Assembly (NCBI GenBank): GCA_032209605.1
Contig: JASFXZ010000003.1
Coordinates: 7,814,807 to 7,878,806 of the forward strand
DNA from: Mactromeris polynyma
Lineage: Eukaryota; Mollusca; Bivalvia; Venerida; Mactridae
Reading direction: 5' to 3'
DNA length: 64,000 bases
Part shown: positions 23,165-34,031 of the stretch, in pieces
Layout of the letters: each line of letters begins with the position of its first letter
Numbering within the stretch: position 1 is the first letter of the stretch
Made by a program: the position numbers and the translations under genes
Notes under the pieces: model-generated
What the model saw: only the letters and a program-made list of their open reading frames with translations
Databases searched by the model: none
Told to the model about the DNA's origin: nothing

Positions 23165-23328
23165 AATTGAAAGCAGGAAACAATATTTAGTACATTTTAT
23201 CACTTCGTTTTCATATTGCTATATGGGGCAAATATCGATAACTGTCCGTACATGGTGACGCCACATGTGACGTTTTCTGGTTATGACATCACTTAAAGAA
23301 GCTGTTGGAAATCGTACAGCGGTGTTCA
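23165..23328. mobile_element. CRE-palindrome MITE, copy 3, left part missing
   Basis: From 'gaaagcaggaaacaat' on, it aligns with copy 4 through 'cattttcatattgc'-like, 'atggggcaaatat', 'tacatggtgacg', 'acatgtgacgttttctgg' and 'ggaaatcgtacagcgg'. The left half is missing where the LINE tail abuts. Confidence 0.8.
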
Positions 23329-24258
23329 ACTGATAAAACATATTTAAACCTTTCAAATCTCGAGTAGATGTCAGTTTATGCATAACTTATTCTTCATTTA
23401 GCAGTACGTCTGTGGAAAGTTGCTTGCATGCCAAGAAAGTGACTGATGTGTTTGTTGCCCGTACAGAAACACTGTATATATTTTACTTAACACTTCAGCA
23501 ACTATATAGTTAGATTTCTGGGTCAGAGTGATATTGTACATTTCAATCCAACATAAATCATTTCATCGGTAATGCGTACGTAAGAGACTGTTTGTATCTT
23601 GTAAAGAAGACCACAGGTTTAACCTAAACCATAAATAAGTCCCTCAGATTAACATCCATTGGTCAGACCTGAACGATATTTCCAAGCACTCGACAATACA
23701 ATGCAACAAAACATCAATATTTACAGACATGACGCGGTGGTCAGATTCTACCATAACAACACATTTTAGTCTATCTATACCCGTCATCCAGCAGACGACA
23801 TGACGATAAAAAGCCAAGAAGCGCAGGAATAATAGCAAGATTATATTTTACGAGAAAAAGACGACCTATTTTCGACATATTCAGGAAAACATTAACCCAT
23901 TCCGACACAGACACAGTGTTCAATAACGGGGATACAGGCAAACAGGAAATGATATTAAGAGTAAATGACAGAATAAGCGAAAGGAAGTTGCCGAAGGCTA
24001 GACTAAAATAAAAATGTATGTAAATGACATTCAACCTAAGTTATTTTGCAATAAACTTTTGTTTTTATAGCAATAGCTGAAAGTGGCACAGTTTTTCGGC
24101 ATGCAATAATGAAATGATCGTTCAGCCTGTCAGTTAAGAATATAGATCAAACTGAACATTAACACCTCACTTATAGACGACCCCAAAATGCAAACTACTC
24201 TATAAATGTATATATGTTTTTCTTCCACATTTTAACTCAATTATAAGGTCACTTAATA
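23329..24258. other. no recognised gene; MITE-1 scrap at the right end
   Basis: Unassigned to about 24154. Then 'aacacctcacttatagacga' and 'ttaactcaattataaggtca' form a worn MITE family 1 fragment next to the complete copy at 24259. Confidence 0.4.
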
Positions 24259-24440
24259 ACAGTAAAAACTCAATAATAAGACCACCATTGAGATCCTAGG
24301 AAAGTGGTCTTCTTATCGACATGGTCTTAATTTTGAGGTTGAATAAAGAACAGAACAGTGAAAATGGCCTTGAAAATTGTGTTCTTAATTTTGAGGTGGT
24401 CTTATTATTGAGGTGGTATTTGAGAGAGGTTTTTGCTGTA
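24259..24440 (-). mobile_element. MITE family 1, complete, inverted
   Basis: 'acagtaaaaactcaataata' at the left and 'ttattattgaggtggt' with 'ggtttttgctgta' at the right. The centre contains the complement of 'ttgctctttattcaacctc'. The same layout is seen at 62928-63111. Confidence 0.85.
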
Positions 24441-24549
24441 ATAAGAACATCTTTCTTCAGAATCAACGGTGTTCATCTTAATGAGGTAACACTGTACAGA
24501 TTTCGGTTCGAGCGATGGTTATGATCTAACTTACTAGTAGTGGTGTGGT

Positions 24550-24800
24550 GTCGGCTTTTATCCCGTTTTCCATCAGATTTCAGTTTTGTACGGCATACAG
24601 TTGACCTTACCAGTGTTTCTGGGTTACCGCACAGTGCAACCCGTTTCTTCCGTATGCAAATGACAACTTCCCAAACGAATCAGAGAAGGATGACAAATGA
24701 CTGGGTGTTAAACTCTACTTTTCCAGAAATCACACGTTTTACCCAGGATTGAACATATAACTGGCTGCATAATGCTCTACCGACTGTGTGAACTTGGCGA
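24550..24800 (-). mobile_element. tRNA-derived SINE family S1, minus strand
   Basis: Shares with the copies at 25732, 59632 and 60205 the ordered blocks 'atttcagttttg', 'gttgaccttaccagtgttt', 'ctgggttacc', 'aatgacaacttcccaaacga' and 'aatcagagaaggatgac'. The right end 'cccaggattgaacatataac' is the complement of a worn tRNA-like B box, so the promoter end is on the right. Confidence 0.7.
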
Positions 24801-25149
24801 TATATTCGACTACTGATCATGACAAGGACGAAATACACGCGTCCGACGATTAAAGCAAAGATTCAGTTCAAGAATATGCTGGCTAATGTTAAACCGGAAC
24901 ATTTTATTAATGGCGCAATACTTTATACATGGAGTTTTGTTTGTATAAAAGACATTTACTGTGAAATGTAAGCCGAAATCTAAATATGGAAATATGGAAA
25001 TTACCCGTCTAGTGATGCATTTCTAAATTTGTGTGATATATTACATTTTTATTGCTATTGAGTTCGATAAGGAATGAGTTCAGTCAAATGCCAACTTGAA
25101 CGAATGACAGTAAAAATGATGGTTTTGTTTATCTGCATAGTTGAAGACA

Positions 25150-25640
25150 ACTTATATTTCAGATAGTTCCACGTCTAGCACTTGTTCCTGCAGAATTACG
25201 GTGATTCAGCGCAGTTCTTGAATTTCTTTTGTTCGGTTCAATTATTATAGAGGTAATGCATTTATGGCCAGGAAACAGCCCGGACTTAAATCCAATTGAT
25301 AATATCTTTGCCATTCTGGATGAACAAGTGTACGCTGATCCAGAACCTATGACCATGGAACAGCTGAAGAGGCGTTTGAAGCGCACATGGAAATCTATTC
25401 CCCCAGACATTCTAAAAGGGCTATTGCACAGTATGCCGAACAGACTAAAGTGTGTCATTGAAAACAAGGGGACACTCTGGTTATTAGATAAATTATCAAG
25501 ATCTGATACTTTAATTCTAAACATTGTTCGTACCTAGTTGTGTTGTATTAGTAACAACACTTCATGAATAAACTGTGAAAAGTTATAATTGTTAACTTAA
25601 GGTCCCCGTTTTTTTATTTGGGACAACTCGTTATATTGTA
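25150..25640 (+). mobile_element. Tc1/mariner transposon fragment
   Basis: Contains the transposase C-terminal third and a 3' flank with 'aaggtccccg' and 'tatttgggac' that could belong to the terminal repeat. No 5' end is visible. Confidence 0.7.
25166..25537 (+). pseudogene. Tc1/mariner transposase, C-terminal fragment
   Basis: One frame, with a TGA at 25202-25204, reads FLLFGSIIIEV, then WPGNSPDLNPIDNIFAILDE, ADPEPMTMEQLKRRLKRTWK, SIPPD and HSMPNRLKCVIENKG. WPGNSPDLNPIEN is the hallmark of Tc1-type transposases and carries the third catalytic acid. Here PIDN stands where PIEN is usual, so Asp replaces Glu by one base, or the copy comes from an Asp-type lineage. The first two catalytic Asp residues are absent. 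It cannot be active. Confidence 0.85.
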
Positions 25641-25731
25641 ACTTTGAAGAAATCTTTGTTCAGTATACAAATATGGTTGGATGTTATTTTGTTGACATCG
25701 TTGCTATGGTGATGAATTGTACGTGGTTTTA

Positions 25732-25985
25732 TCAGTATTTTGGTTTCGTATGGCGGTCAATTAACCAAACCAATGGTCCTGTGCTTTGGTTAATCAGGAG
25801 CACTTGTTCTTCCGCAAGAAACTGATAATGTCTCTTCATAATTAGTGAAGGGGGACGAAATGACTTTAGACGTATTATCGTAGTTTATTGGCCATGGAGA
25901 GCATACGTTTTACCAGTGATGCGAAGTTACGACCTCCAGCTGGCGGTCAATTACTCTACTGACTCAGCTAAGAGGGAAGACAAAA
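25732..25985 (-). mobile_element. tRNA-derived SINE family S1, minus strand
   Basis: 'atggcggtcaattaaccaaa', 'ttcttccgcaagaaactgat', 'gaagggggacgaaatga' and 'catacgttttaccag' follow the S1 order. The right end carries the complement of a tRNA-like head (GACTCAGCTAAGAG region, read minus as AGCTGAGTCAGTAGAG). Diverged. Confidence 0.68.
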
Positions 25986-26611
25986 TGTTGTCATCAAATG
26001 ATACAGCAGGAGTCTTTTTCGAGTTGTAGATTCGACGATGATACGCGTGAACTAGCAATAAGATTTAAACCTACGGAGAAGTGGTGTTTAAAGAATATCT
26101 TCACTTCGTAATATTCTAAGCCAGGTACATTGAACTTACGCAAAAAATCGCTTCTGCTCTAATAATCCAAGTATTCTCACTTCGCCGTGAAACTGTTTTG
26201 GAACCAGGATGCACTTCAAATGACTTTTTGTGTTTTTTTCCTGATACCATTATTTTACCGTGATTTAAAAACAAATCATACTTCTAGAACATAATCTCCA
26301 AGTGAGTCATGTTATATCTCAATGTTTTGTCGAACAGTGATGTAGAATTCCAGTACAGTATTATACTGATTAAATAAGCTATTCCGTCATGTCATATTTT
26401 GAGAATCTTCACAACATTAGGACAACAAGTGACGAACGTTATTTTAAAAGGTTAACATGGTCTTGTTTTCTAAAGTCCAATTCATAAAAATCATAAATGT
26501 TAATACAACTGTAGCTTATTGCAATAAAAATCAACAGAAGGTGCACCCAGTAGATTTCTAGAAACTATGTGAAACATTGCTGGCGGGTTAGCACTTTTGC
26601 CCTGTATACTA
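25986..26611. other. no recognised gene
   Basis: At 26578-26600 'gctggcgggttagcactttt' is the complement of a phrase also found near 56840 and in altered form near 53546. Otherwise unassigned. Confidence 0.4.
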
Positions 26612-26930
26612 TACAGTAAAACCTCCCTTAAATACTACCTCAATAATAAGACCACCTCAATAATAAGACCACCTCAATTATAAGATCATCTTAATAAGAA
26701 GAACAACTCAATAATAAGATCATCTCAATATTAAAAACACCTCAATAATAAGATCATCTCAATATTAAAAAAAACTCAATAATAAGATCATCTCAATATT
26801 AAGAACACCTCAATTATAAGATCATCTCAATATTAAGAACACAATTTTCAAGTCCATTTTCACAGTTTCGTTCTTTTTAACCTCAATATTAAGACCACCT
26901 CAATAAGAATACCAGTTTTCAAGAGTCCTA
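26612..26930 (+). mobile_element. MITE family 1 with internal tandem expansion
   Basis: Typical left end 'tacagtaaaacctccc' and centre 'cattttcacagtttcgttct'. Between them a roughly 32-base unit ('caataataagatcatctcaa' plus 'tattaaaaacac') is repeated four to five times, lengthening the copy to about 320 bases. The right inverted repeat is truncated. Confidence 0.82.
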
Positions 26931-27489
26931 TTAGCTGTCGCATTAGCATTTTCTAAATGATAGAATATTTAAATGGTTCAAAGCACTGTTCCTTATACCC
27001 CACCCATTGTACGAACCCATAAAGTCAAACACATAACAACATAATTTAATGCAACTTGGAGGTGTGTCTTCAGAACGTCTGGGGCGTTTATTTTTATTGA
27101 AATGGTACGTGTTCAGGTGTTGGAATTAATGATAAACCAAGAAGGAGCGCCAAAGTATTGAAGTTTCCCATAGTCATGTGCGTTTGGCCAATTATCAGTT
27201 TACATTAAAACATGCACTTTATCTCAAATAATTGGAGAAACTATACCAAAACCCAAGTTCTACTAGAAACTGCAATGATCCCTCGTGCTCGTACTGGCTA
27301 CACGGCTACTGTAGATACGTAGAATTTCAATACATGTACAAATGAAGGGGGTTTTCTTAACATAATCGATTATTTTGTTTTTTCAAAAAGTATACATTAA
27401 ATGCCGTTAATACCGTACTCTTTCCGTAGGGGAGGCTACATAGTGCTATTTTCAAAATTAGATAGTAAAAATTACGAAATAAAAAGATA
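26931..27489. other. no recognised gene
   Basis: AT-rich; nothing identifiable. Confidence 0.45.
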
Positions 27490-27656
27490 TAACAGTGAAA
27501 CGTAAATAATAAGGCCAACATTGATTCTGAAGAAACTCGGTTTTATAACTGAGGTAGTCTGATTATTGAGTTAAAAGGTGGATTAAAATTTGGTCCATGA
27601 CGGTTTTCTTAATGAGGGGACTGAATTTCGAGATGGTCCTTAAGTTAGGTTCTATA
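27490..27656 (-). mobile_element. MITE family 1, second subfamily, inverted
   Basis: 'acagtgaaacgtaaataata' at the left and 'gagatggtccttaagttagg' at the right, with 'ggtagtctgattattgag' inside, matching 21107-21281. Confidence 0.65.
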
Positions 27657-28212
27657 GATAGTTCCCACATTTACAATATTTACCTCCCTTGTTCTGAATA
27701 GTCAGCCATGCTGATTGGCACATTTCCTTCAAGGTTATAGGGAATATAATGTAATCATATATATAATGAACTTATTCATTATGCTCATGTGGGCAGTTGG
27801 CTCAGACAGTTAGTTGTCGCATGCAAATTCTTTTGGTATTTTCTCAATATGCATATATTTGGGAATTACTCCTAGTGCTTATCAATTTTGCCTATCAAAA
27901 TGGCTGATGAATAAGAACAAGGGACGTAAATATTGTAGATGTGTAAACTATTTATTGTACTCGAATAAAGACAATATACAGAGAAATGATCAATTATATC
28001 GCAACTGTGAGTAAGATGTAGTCCCAAGTCGGCAACTTGTCTGAAAACCAGACGTACACATCAGAATGATAGAATATTATATTTAACGTCCGCACTATGA
28101 CCTTTTCAAGTATAAATGTCATTTCAACACAGACATCACGTCTAATAAACTTCATATAAAAATAAAAAACGTGAGAGAAAACTGCAGTGTAAGAACATGG
28201 AACGTAAGCCTA
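27657..28212. other. no recognised gene
   Basis: AT-rich; nothing identifiable. Confidence 0.45.
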
Positions 28213-28805
28213 GAAGTTGGTGCCAAAGTACGATACATCTACAGTAAGACACGAAGTTGGTGCCAAAGTACGATACATCTACAGTAAGACACACAGTTGG
28301 TGCCAAAGTACGATACATCTACAGTAAGACACGAAGTTGGTGCCAAAGTACAATACATCTACAGTAAGACACACAGTTGGTGCCAAAGTACGATACATCT
28401 ACAGTAAGACACGAAGTTGGTGCCAAAGTACGATACATCTACAGTAAGACACACAGTTGGTGCCAAAGTACGATACATCTACAGTAAGACACAAAGTTGG
28501 TGCCAAAGTACGATACATCTACAGTAAGACACGAAGTTGGTGCCAAAGTACGATACATCTACAGTAAGACACGAAGTTGGTGCCAAAGTACGATACATCT
28601 ACAGTAAGACACGAAGTTGGTGCCAAAGTACGATACATCTACAGTAAGACACGAAGTTGGTGCCAAAGTACGATGCATCTACAGTATGACACGAACTTGG
28701 TGCCAAAGTACGATACATCTACAGTAAGACACGAAGTTGGTGCCATAGTACGATACATCTACAGTAAGACACGAAGTTGGTGCCATAGTACGATACATCT
28801 ACAGT
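28213..28805 (+). repeat. 40-bp tandem array, about 15 units
   Basis: Unit 'gaagttggtgccaaagtacg' plus 'atacatctacagtaagacac', exactly 40 bases, nearly uniform with single-base variants (cacaca/cacgaa, cgatac/caatac). The last unit runs into the MITE at 28800, whose end shares 'atacatctacagt'. The 97-residue frame inside is an artefact of the array. Confidence 0.95.
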
Positions 28806-28962
28806 GCAACCTCCTCTACAATGTACAAAGCAACACCCCTTTGGGAGACGCGAATTTTGGCTGTTGTTGAGAGATAGTTAGGTTAAAGTTATGTAGTGAA
28901 AATGTACTATTCTTGAAACTATGTTGCTCAAGAGAGAGTTGATTTTGAGAGCTTGCACTGTA
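28800..28962. mobile_element. MITE family 3 (tacagtgcaacctc ends)
   Basis: Left 'tacagtgcaacctcctcta' and right 'gagagcttgcactgta' are inverted copies. The inner 'cccctttgggaga' and 'ttttggctgttgttgagaga' match 37474-37656. Non-coding. Confidence 0.75.
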
Positions 28963-28966
28963 TATT

Positions 28967-29215
28967 TACAGTAAAACCTCACTTAAATACCTGCTCAATA
29001 ATAAGACCACTTCAATAATAAGACCACTTCAATAATAAGACAACTTCAATAATAAGACCACTTCAATAATAAGACCACTTCAATAATAAGACAACTTCAA
29101 TAATAAGATCATCTTAATATCAAGAACGCAATATTCAATTCCATTTTCACTGTCTTGCTTTAATTGCACCTCAATATTTAGACCACCTCAATATTAAGAC
29201 CAGTTTTAAAAGTTA
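28967..29215 (+). mobile_element. MITE family 1 with 17-bp internal expansion
   Basis: 'tacagtaaaacctcacttaa' followed by about seven tandem copies of 'caataataagaccactt', then the usual centre 'ttccattttcactg' and 'cctcaatatt'. The right inverted repeat is missing. Lies four bases from MITE family 3. Confidence 0.85.
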
Positions 29216-29465
29216 ATAGTTGTACAAATAAAAAGAAGAATTTCGTAAAATATTGTCGCGAGTTTTTGTAAAATTAGAAAAAAATACTATGTAGAATATC
29301 GCATTGACTACGATTTAAACCATATAGGCTCACTCGTGTATACTGTGCGCTTGTACAAACTTGTATCATTGCAACTGAATTGATATGGGCAAACATAAAC
29401 AATCTACAGTAATTAAAAGAAAGTTTGTCTAGAAAATGTGTTCAATTCTACTAATAATTTTGAGT

Positions 29466-29642
29466 GTACTGAACCTCAACAATAAGACCACCATTAGTTC
29501 TGTAGAAAGTATGTCTTATTAATGAGGTGATTATTGGGTTAAAATGAAGAAGAAAACTTGAGATTTAGCCCAACAAAATCACGTCACTTATTAATGAGAT
29601 GACCTGAATGTTTATATGGTCTTTGCTAAAGGTTTACTGTTG
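29466..29642 (-). mobile_element. MITE family 1, second subfamily, inverted
   Basis: 'actgaacctcaacaataaga' and, at the right, 'atggtctttgctaaagg' and 'tttactgt'. Diverged. Confidence 0.62.
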
Positions 29643-30171
29643 TTTAACACCCGGGGCAGGTCAACCATTTTATTTTATAGGATGATGTCTTTATTCTATT
29701 GTAATGTAGTCTCTGTTCTTGTCTAACACATTTCTCAGAAATAAGAGTTAATGAATAAATGACAATGACTCAAGAAAGTTTTACAAAGTTTCATCACGGC
29801 CTATAACTTAGAGTTAATTGTATCACCAATTTATCCTCAGAGTAATAAATAATTGATTCATAAATTAATTTAGCCCGTACTTAGAGACAGTAGAATGTGG
29901 ATGAGTTTATTATCATATTCATTCCGGTCTATGCGCAGATAATTTCCCTTAAGTGACAATATTGTAGGATAATGACAGAGCATTTCGTAGATTGTGATTA
30001 ATAGTATTAAATATCCGTCGTCAGATACATGTATATAAAAACCTATCGACGTCAAATACAATTGCCACGGTTTATATTCATGTTTTCATCCTACATAGTC
30101 TTTAAAGCCACGTGGCGCGTCTGTTTATGAGACATAAAGAATATTTCATTAGGCCGAGACAGATTTATCTT
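29643..30171. other. no recognised gene
   Basis: AT-rich; nothing identifiable. Confidence 0.45.
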
Positions 30172-30338
30172 GTAAGTTAAAACCTGACTTACAAACCACC
30201 TCAATGATAAGACCACCTCAAAAGTAAGAAAACAATGTTCCATTTTCACTGTTTTGCTTCTTATTCAACCTCTTAATTAAGACCACCTCAATAAGACCAC
30301 TTTTCAAGGGTGGTCTTATTATGGAGAGTTTACTGCAG
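30172..30338 (+). mobile_element. MITE family 1 copy
   Basis: 'ttaaaacctgacttacaaac' then 'cacctcaatgataagac', centre 'cattttcactgttttgct', and right end 'ggtggtcttattatgg'. Confidence 0.75.
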
Positions 30339-30491
30339 TCATATATAAAATACTGATGAATATTAATTGCTTTAGAAGACCGATTTCTTGGTTTCTTTCC
30401 AGCACTCGCTAGATTCAGGGATTGCGAAAACAATGGCAGGATTCAACATAACGATCTTTGAATCGAGCGTATAAGCTTTCTTTTACGTATA

Positions 30492-30674
30492 TACAGTAGA
30501 AACATTCGTTCATTCGAATTCATCAGGTCCGAAATCTTATTTCGAATAATACATGGTTTCGAATAGTCCATTTCAATTCGAATCGCCTAAGATTTAGTGG
30601 GACCTGATATTTATTTCGGATGACACCAAATATTCGGATAGATGGGTGTCGAATGAACGAGGTCCGATTGTGGG
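30492..30674. mobile_element. MITE family 2 (pogo/Tigger-like ends)
   Basis: Starts 'tacagtagaaacattcgttc' and ends with the complement-like 'gaacgaggtccgattg'. The body has 'ttcgaataatacatggtttc' and 'cggatgacaccaaatattcg'. The CAGT start with ATTCGAA inside is the style of pogo-group termini; the transposase source is inference. Confidence 0.75.
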
Positions 30675-31902
30675 ACTATACTCGTATACTTAAAGGCGTA
30701 TCCAACAATAAGGCTATTTTTTTCTAACAGAGAGATTTCCTTTAAACTTTGTATATGTTATCAGTGTGATGTATCTAACCAAATTATGAAATAAAAATGA
30801 TGGATCGCCTTGCTCGATTTTATGATAATGAAGATTAAAAACGTGAATATTTCATATGAATATATGGCAAAATCGATACAATGTTACTATAGTTTTTCTA
30901 GCGCAGAGATGTTCTTACAACTTGGTATACTATATGAGAGTCACTGTCTGATTGAAAAAAATGAAATACAAATTATAGGTACCTTGCTTGATTTTAAGAT
31001 AAAGATTGATTCAATGTGTTTCAAATGTAATATATATGGAAAGTGAAAGTTGTAAAATTTACCCATAATACACTAGGAAATCCATTATCGTTTTTCATTT
31101 TCATAAAATATGTTAGTTTTAAATATTTATTGAAGATCATTTAATAATTTCAAATTTAGAATTTTAGATATCACTGACTTTCTTTTTTTCAGTAATGAAG
31201 TATATGGAAAAAGAAAGTAGAAGGAAAACTGCAAAAATATAATGAAATCCTTCAATTAAACATAATAATATCATTATTTGTATTGGTCTTAGTAACTCTA
31301 TAAAGGTCAGTAAAAATCTTTGCATTGTAAAATAAAAGAGCAAACTACTCCAGGATACGTCCTTAAAAGACATGGACACAAGTTATTGGTGAATTTTAAG
31401 GCAGCGAACTTGCTAACGACGGTTTCTTTAGTTACGAGGTATGGGAATTCGGTTTCTGGTTAGTCTGTGACCAAAGTTTTAAAACTCAGAACACGAATGC
31501 ATGGACTTCGTATAGAAAAATTCATCAAGTTCGCTGTATTCTCTTAATTCCCACGTGTGTAACATATCACAGATAATGGACAACGATTAAGCAATTTCGT
31601 TCTGCGAGAAATGTCTTGGTTGTGCAATAAATTTTCGGGAAATGTCATAAGTCTGGATGCGTGAAAAAATTCGATAACAATTAAAAATTGAATTTGATAT
31701 GAAAATAACATTTATTCTCATACCGCGACAGCGACACAATTGGAATCTGGATTACAGGAAAACGGTTGCCCGCAATTCAACTTCAAAATTGTTATGGTTT
31801 GACTTTCAGTCCGGCATATAAATATGAGGATACTACATGTGTTGTCTTAAATTATGGAACTTATTTAAATAGTTTCCTGAAAACAGTAAAAAAGGAGTCT
31901 TA
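30675..31902. other. no recognised gene
   Basis: Two versions of 'ccttgctcgattttatgata' occur near 30810 and 30982, about 170 bases apart. This suggests a worn two-unit repeat. A 78-codon frame over it has no family features. Confidence 0.35.
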
Positions 31903-32081
31903 TACAGTAAAACCTCACTTATAGACCACCTCAATTTTAAGAGCACCTCACAATTAAGACCACAATTTTCAAGTCCATTTTCACTGTTTTGCTTTGTATT
32001 CAACCTCAATATTAATACCACCTCAATAAGAAGACCAGTATTCAAGGGTGCCAAAGGTGGTCTTATTATTGTTTTACTGTA
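31903..32081 (+). mobile_element. MITE family 1, complete copy
   Basis: 'tacagtaaaacctcacttat' to 'gtcttattattgttttactg', 179 bases, close to the family consensus. The 84-residue minus frame through it is an artefact. Confidence 0.87.
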
Positions 32082-33914
32082 TATCATTCTTTCTAGTTCT
32101 AAATCATCATTCAGTACATCAGCTTACACAATTTGTGCATACGTTTAGTCTTAATATTTGCCGTAATGGTCCATTTCAAGGATTGAAAATAGCACTAGAC
32201 TAGTTCCGCTTTCATCCATCGATTCGAGAACATTCATGTTTTTGCTAAACTTCATGCTGTATTCGTTATGAATTTAAGTAATTAAAAACTTAGTGTATCT
32301 AGCGTTTTGTTCCTTACACTAATGTCATGAGATGATTTATAAAATTGGGTTGGATATAGACAATCAAGGCTTGTCAATTCGTATCTCTTTGTAATCAGAA
32401 AAAGCGGTAAATGTATTAATGGTCTCGACGGAAGTGTTTACAGTAGTCATATTTATTTATTATCGTAGTGAGAAAATCCTGAAACACTTCCTTAAAACAT
32501 TTCCCAAAGGAAGTCTGGAATTTCTAAGTAGTGAAAGAAAACGGCGAACAATGATATATAGCCGTCGTATAGCTTACCGCCTTCATTTTCTTAATTAAGA
32601 CAAAACAAGCTCTTGTATCAATCATCAAGTACATTGTTTTTCCTGTTGTTTTTGTCATTTATAATGGACAGGGTGTTTAGGAAAAATAAACAAAAAGTTC
32701 AGCGTCCATTACTTCTTTGAAACTTTCCATGAGTTTTTGATTATATGTCCATTGAGGTTAACATGTATTACTTATGCTGGCCATTAAATAAATAAATACT
32801 GAACAGAACATTAGAAAACATCTAGAATTGGACAAGAGTGTTTGGTTATTGCCCTTCATCCATTCAGTAAGGTTATACATTCTTGGTTTATCAAAGATCG
32901 TCCAATATAAATGTGTCGGAGAGCATGAAAACATATATTTTCACAATGAAAATGAAATTCATCATCTACATCATTCGAGTGACAAGACTACAGGAACGTT
33001 CACTTCTACGTACAATGTATTCTATTTGCTCTACGTCTCGTAACAATCATGCCGAACCGTTTTATAACTTAACTAACGAATATAGATAATTGAATATTGT
33101 TCCGTCCAGTACAAAAGTAAAACATTTCGCACTTAAGGAACTATCGACAATATGAAACTCAGAATAGAATAATTAAGTTATATATTAAATTATGATCGGT
33201 TGATTTGAAAATAAATACCCTGAAGAGACGATCTAATGACAAGTTTATAGATGTATCTGGAGATAGCAATGAAGATTGATGGCACATCTGTTGATGTTTC
33301 AGATCTAATATCACCCAAATAAATTTAATTTGTCGCTCACGTATAATTATTATATATTCACGCTGGTAATTCTTCCGCACGTACTAATGTATTCCGCGAC
33401 ACTAGTCAGATTTGTATGCGGAAACAAAATGCAGTTAAAATCATATGGCGAATTTCTAAAGTTCTATATAATAATTATGCTCCCTTTATAATAGGTATCT
33501 GCACAGAACGAAAATAAGACAGATTTTATAATGCAAACTAATAGAATTATGGATTCATTCACATGACACCCTTATCTAATTACATGGAAAAGCGTTATTC
33601 ATATGTATTAGATTTCTAAATATAGGTTATTCGGGATAAGAAATGTGTTGTATAAATCAAACGCAGGCAATACGTAGTTTCACAGTTTCCGATAATGGGA
33701 ATTCTCACTATAGGTAACATGTCGTCTCATAGGGTGCTTAAAGTAAATCGAGTATTGGATAGTTATATTATGTATCAACCTATGCAAGTAATGCACGTTG
33801 TCTTCTCCAACCCGATATTAATGGAATTATTTATTTGTCCTGTATCTATGATCCCTACTTTACGAAAATACTTAAGTTTATTACTATACATATGTATGTA
33901 ATCCGCAATAAATA
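32082..33914. other. no recognised gene
   Basis: AT-rich, with frames of at most 73 codons and no motif. Nothing matched to other repeats in the window. Confidence 0.45.
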
Positions 33915-34031
33915 TCAGGTCCCGATGTATCTTATTAGGCACGTCGAATTGAAATGGGTTATTCGAAACAATGTTTAATTCGAAATAAAATTTCGGACCC
34001 CATAAATTCGAATGAACGAGGTCCGACTGTA
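33915..34031. mobile_element. MITE family 2, right part only
   Basis: 'gaattgaaatgggttattcg', 'ttcgaaataaaatttcggac' and 'gaacgaggtccgactgta' match the inverted arms of the 30492 and 35629 copies. Confidence 0.72.

Noticed and set aside
28213..28805. Regular direct repeats as a CRISPR-like array
   Set aside because: Units are contiguous 40-mers with no unique spacers, and the genome is eukaryotic. The same applies to 54182-54954.
31833..32087. 84-codon minus frame, and the similar 71-codon one at 30218-30433
   Set aside because: Both are readings through MITE family 1 and share the same translated words only because the DNA repeat is shared.
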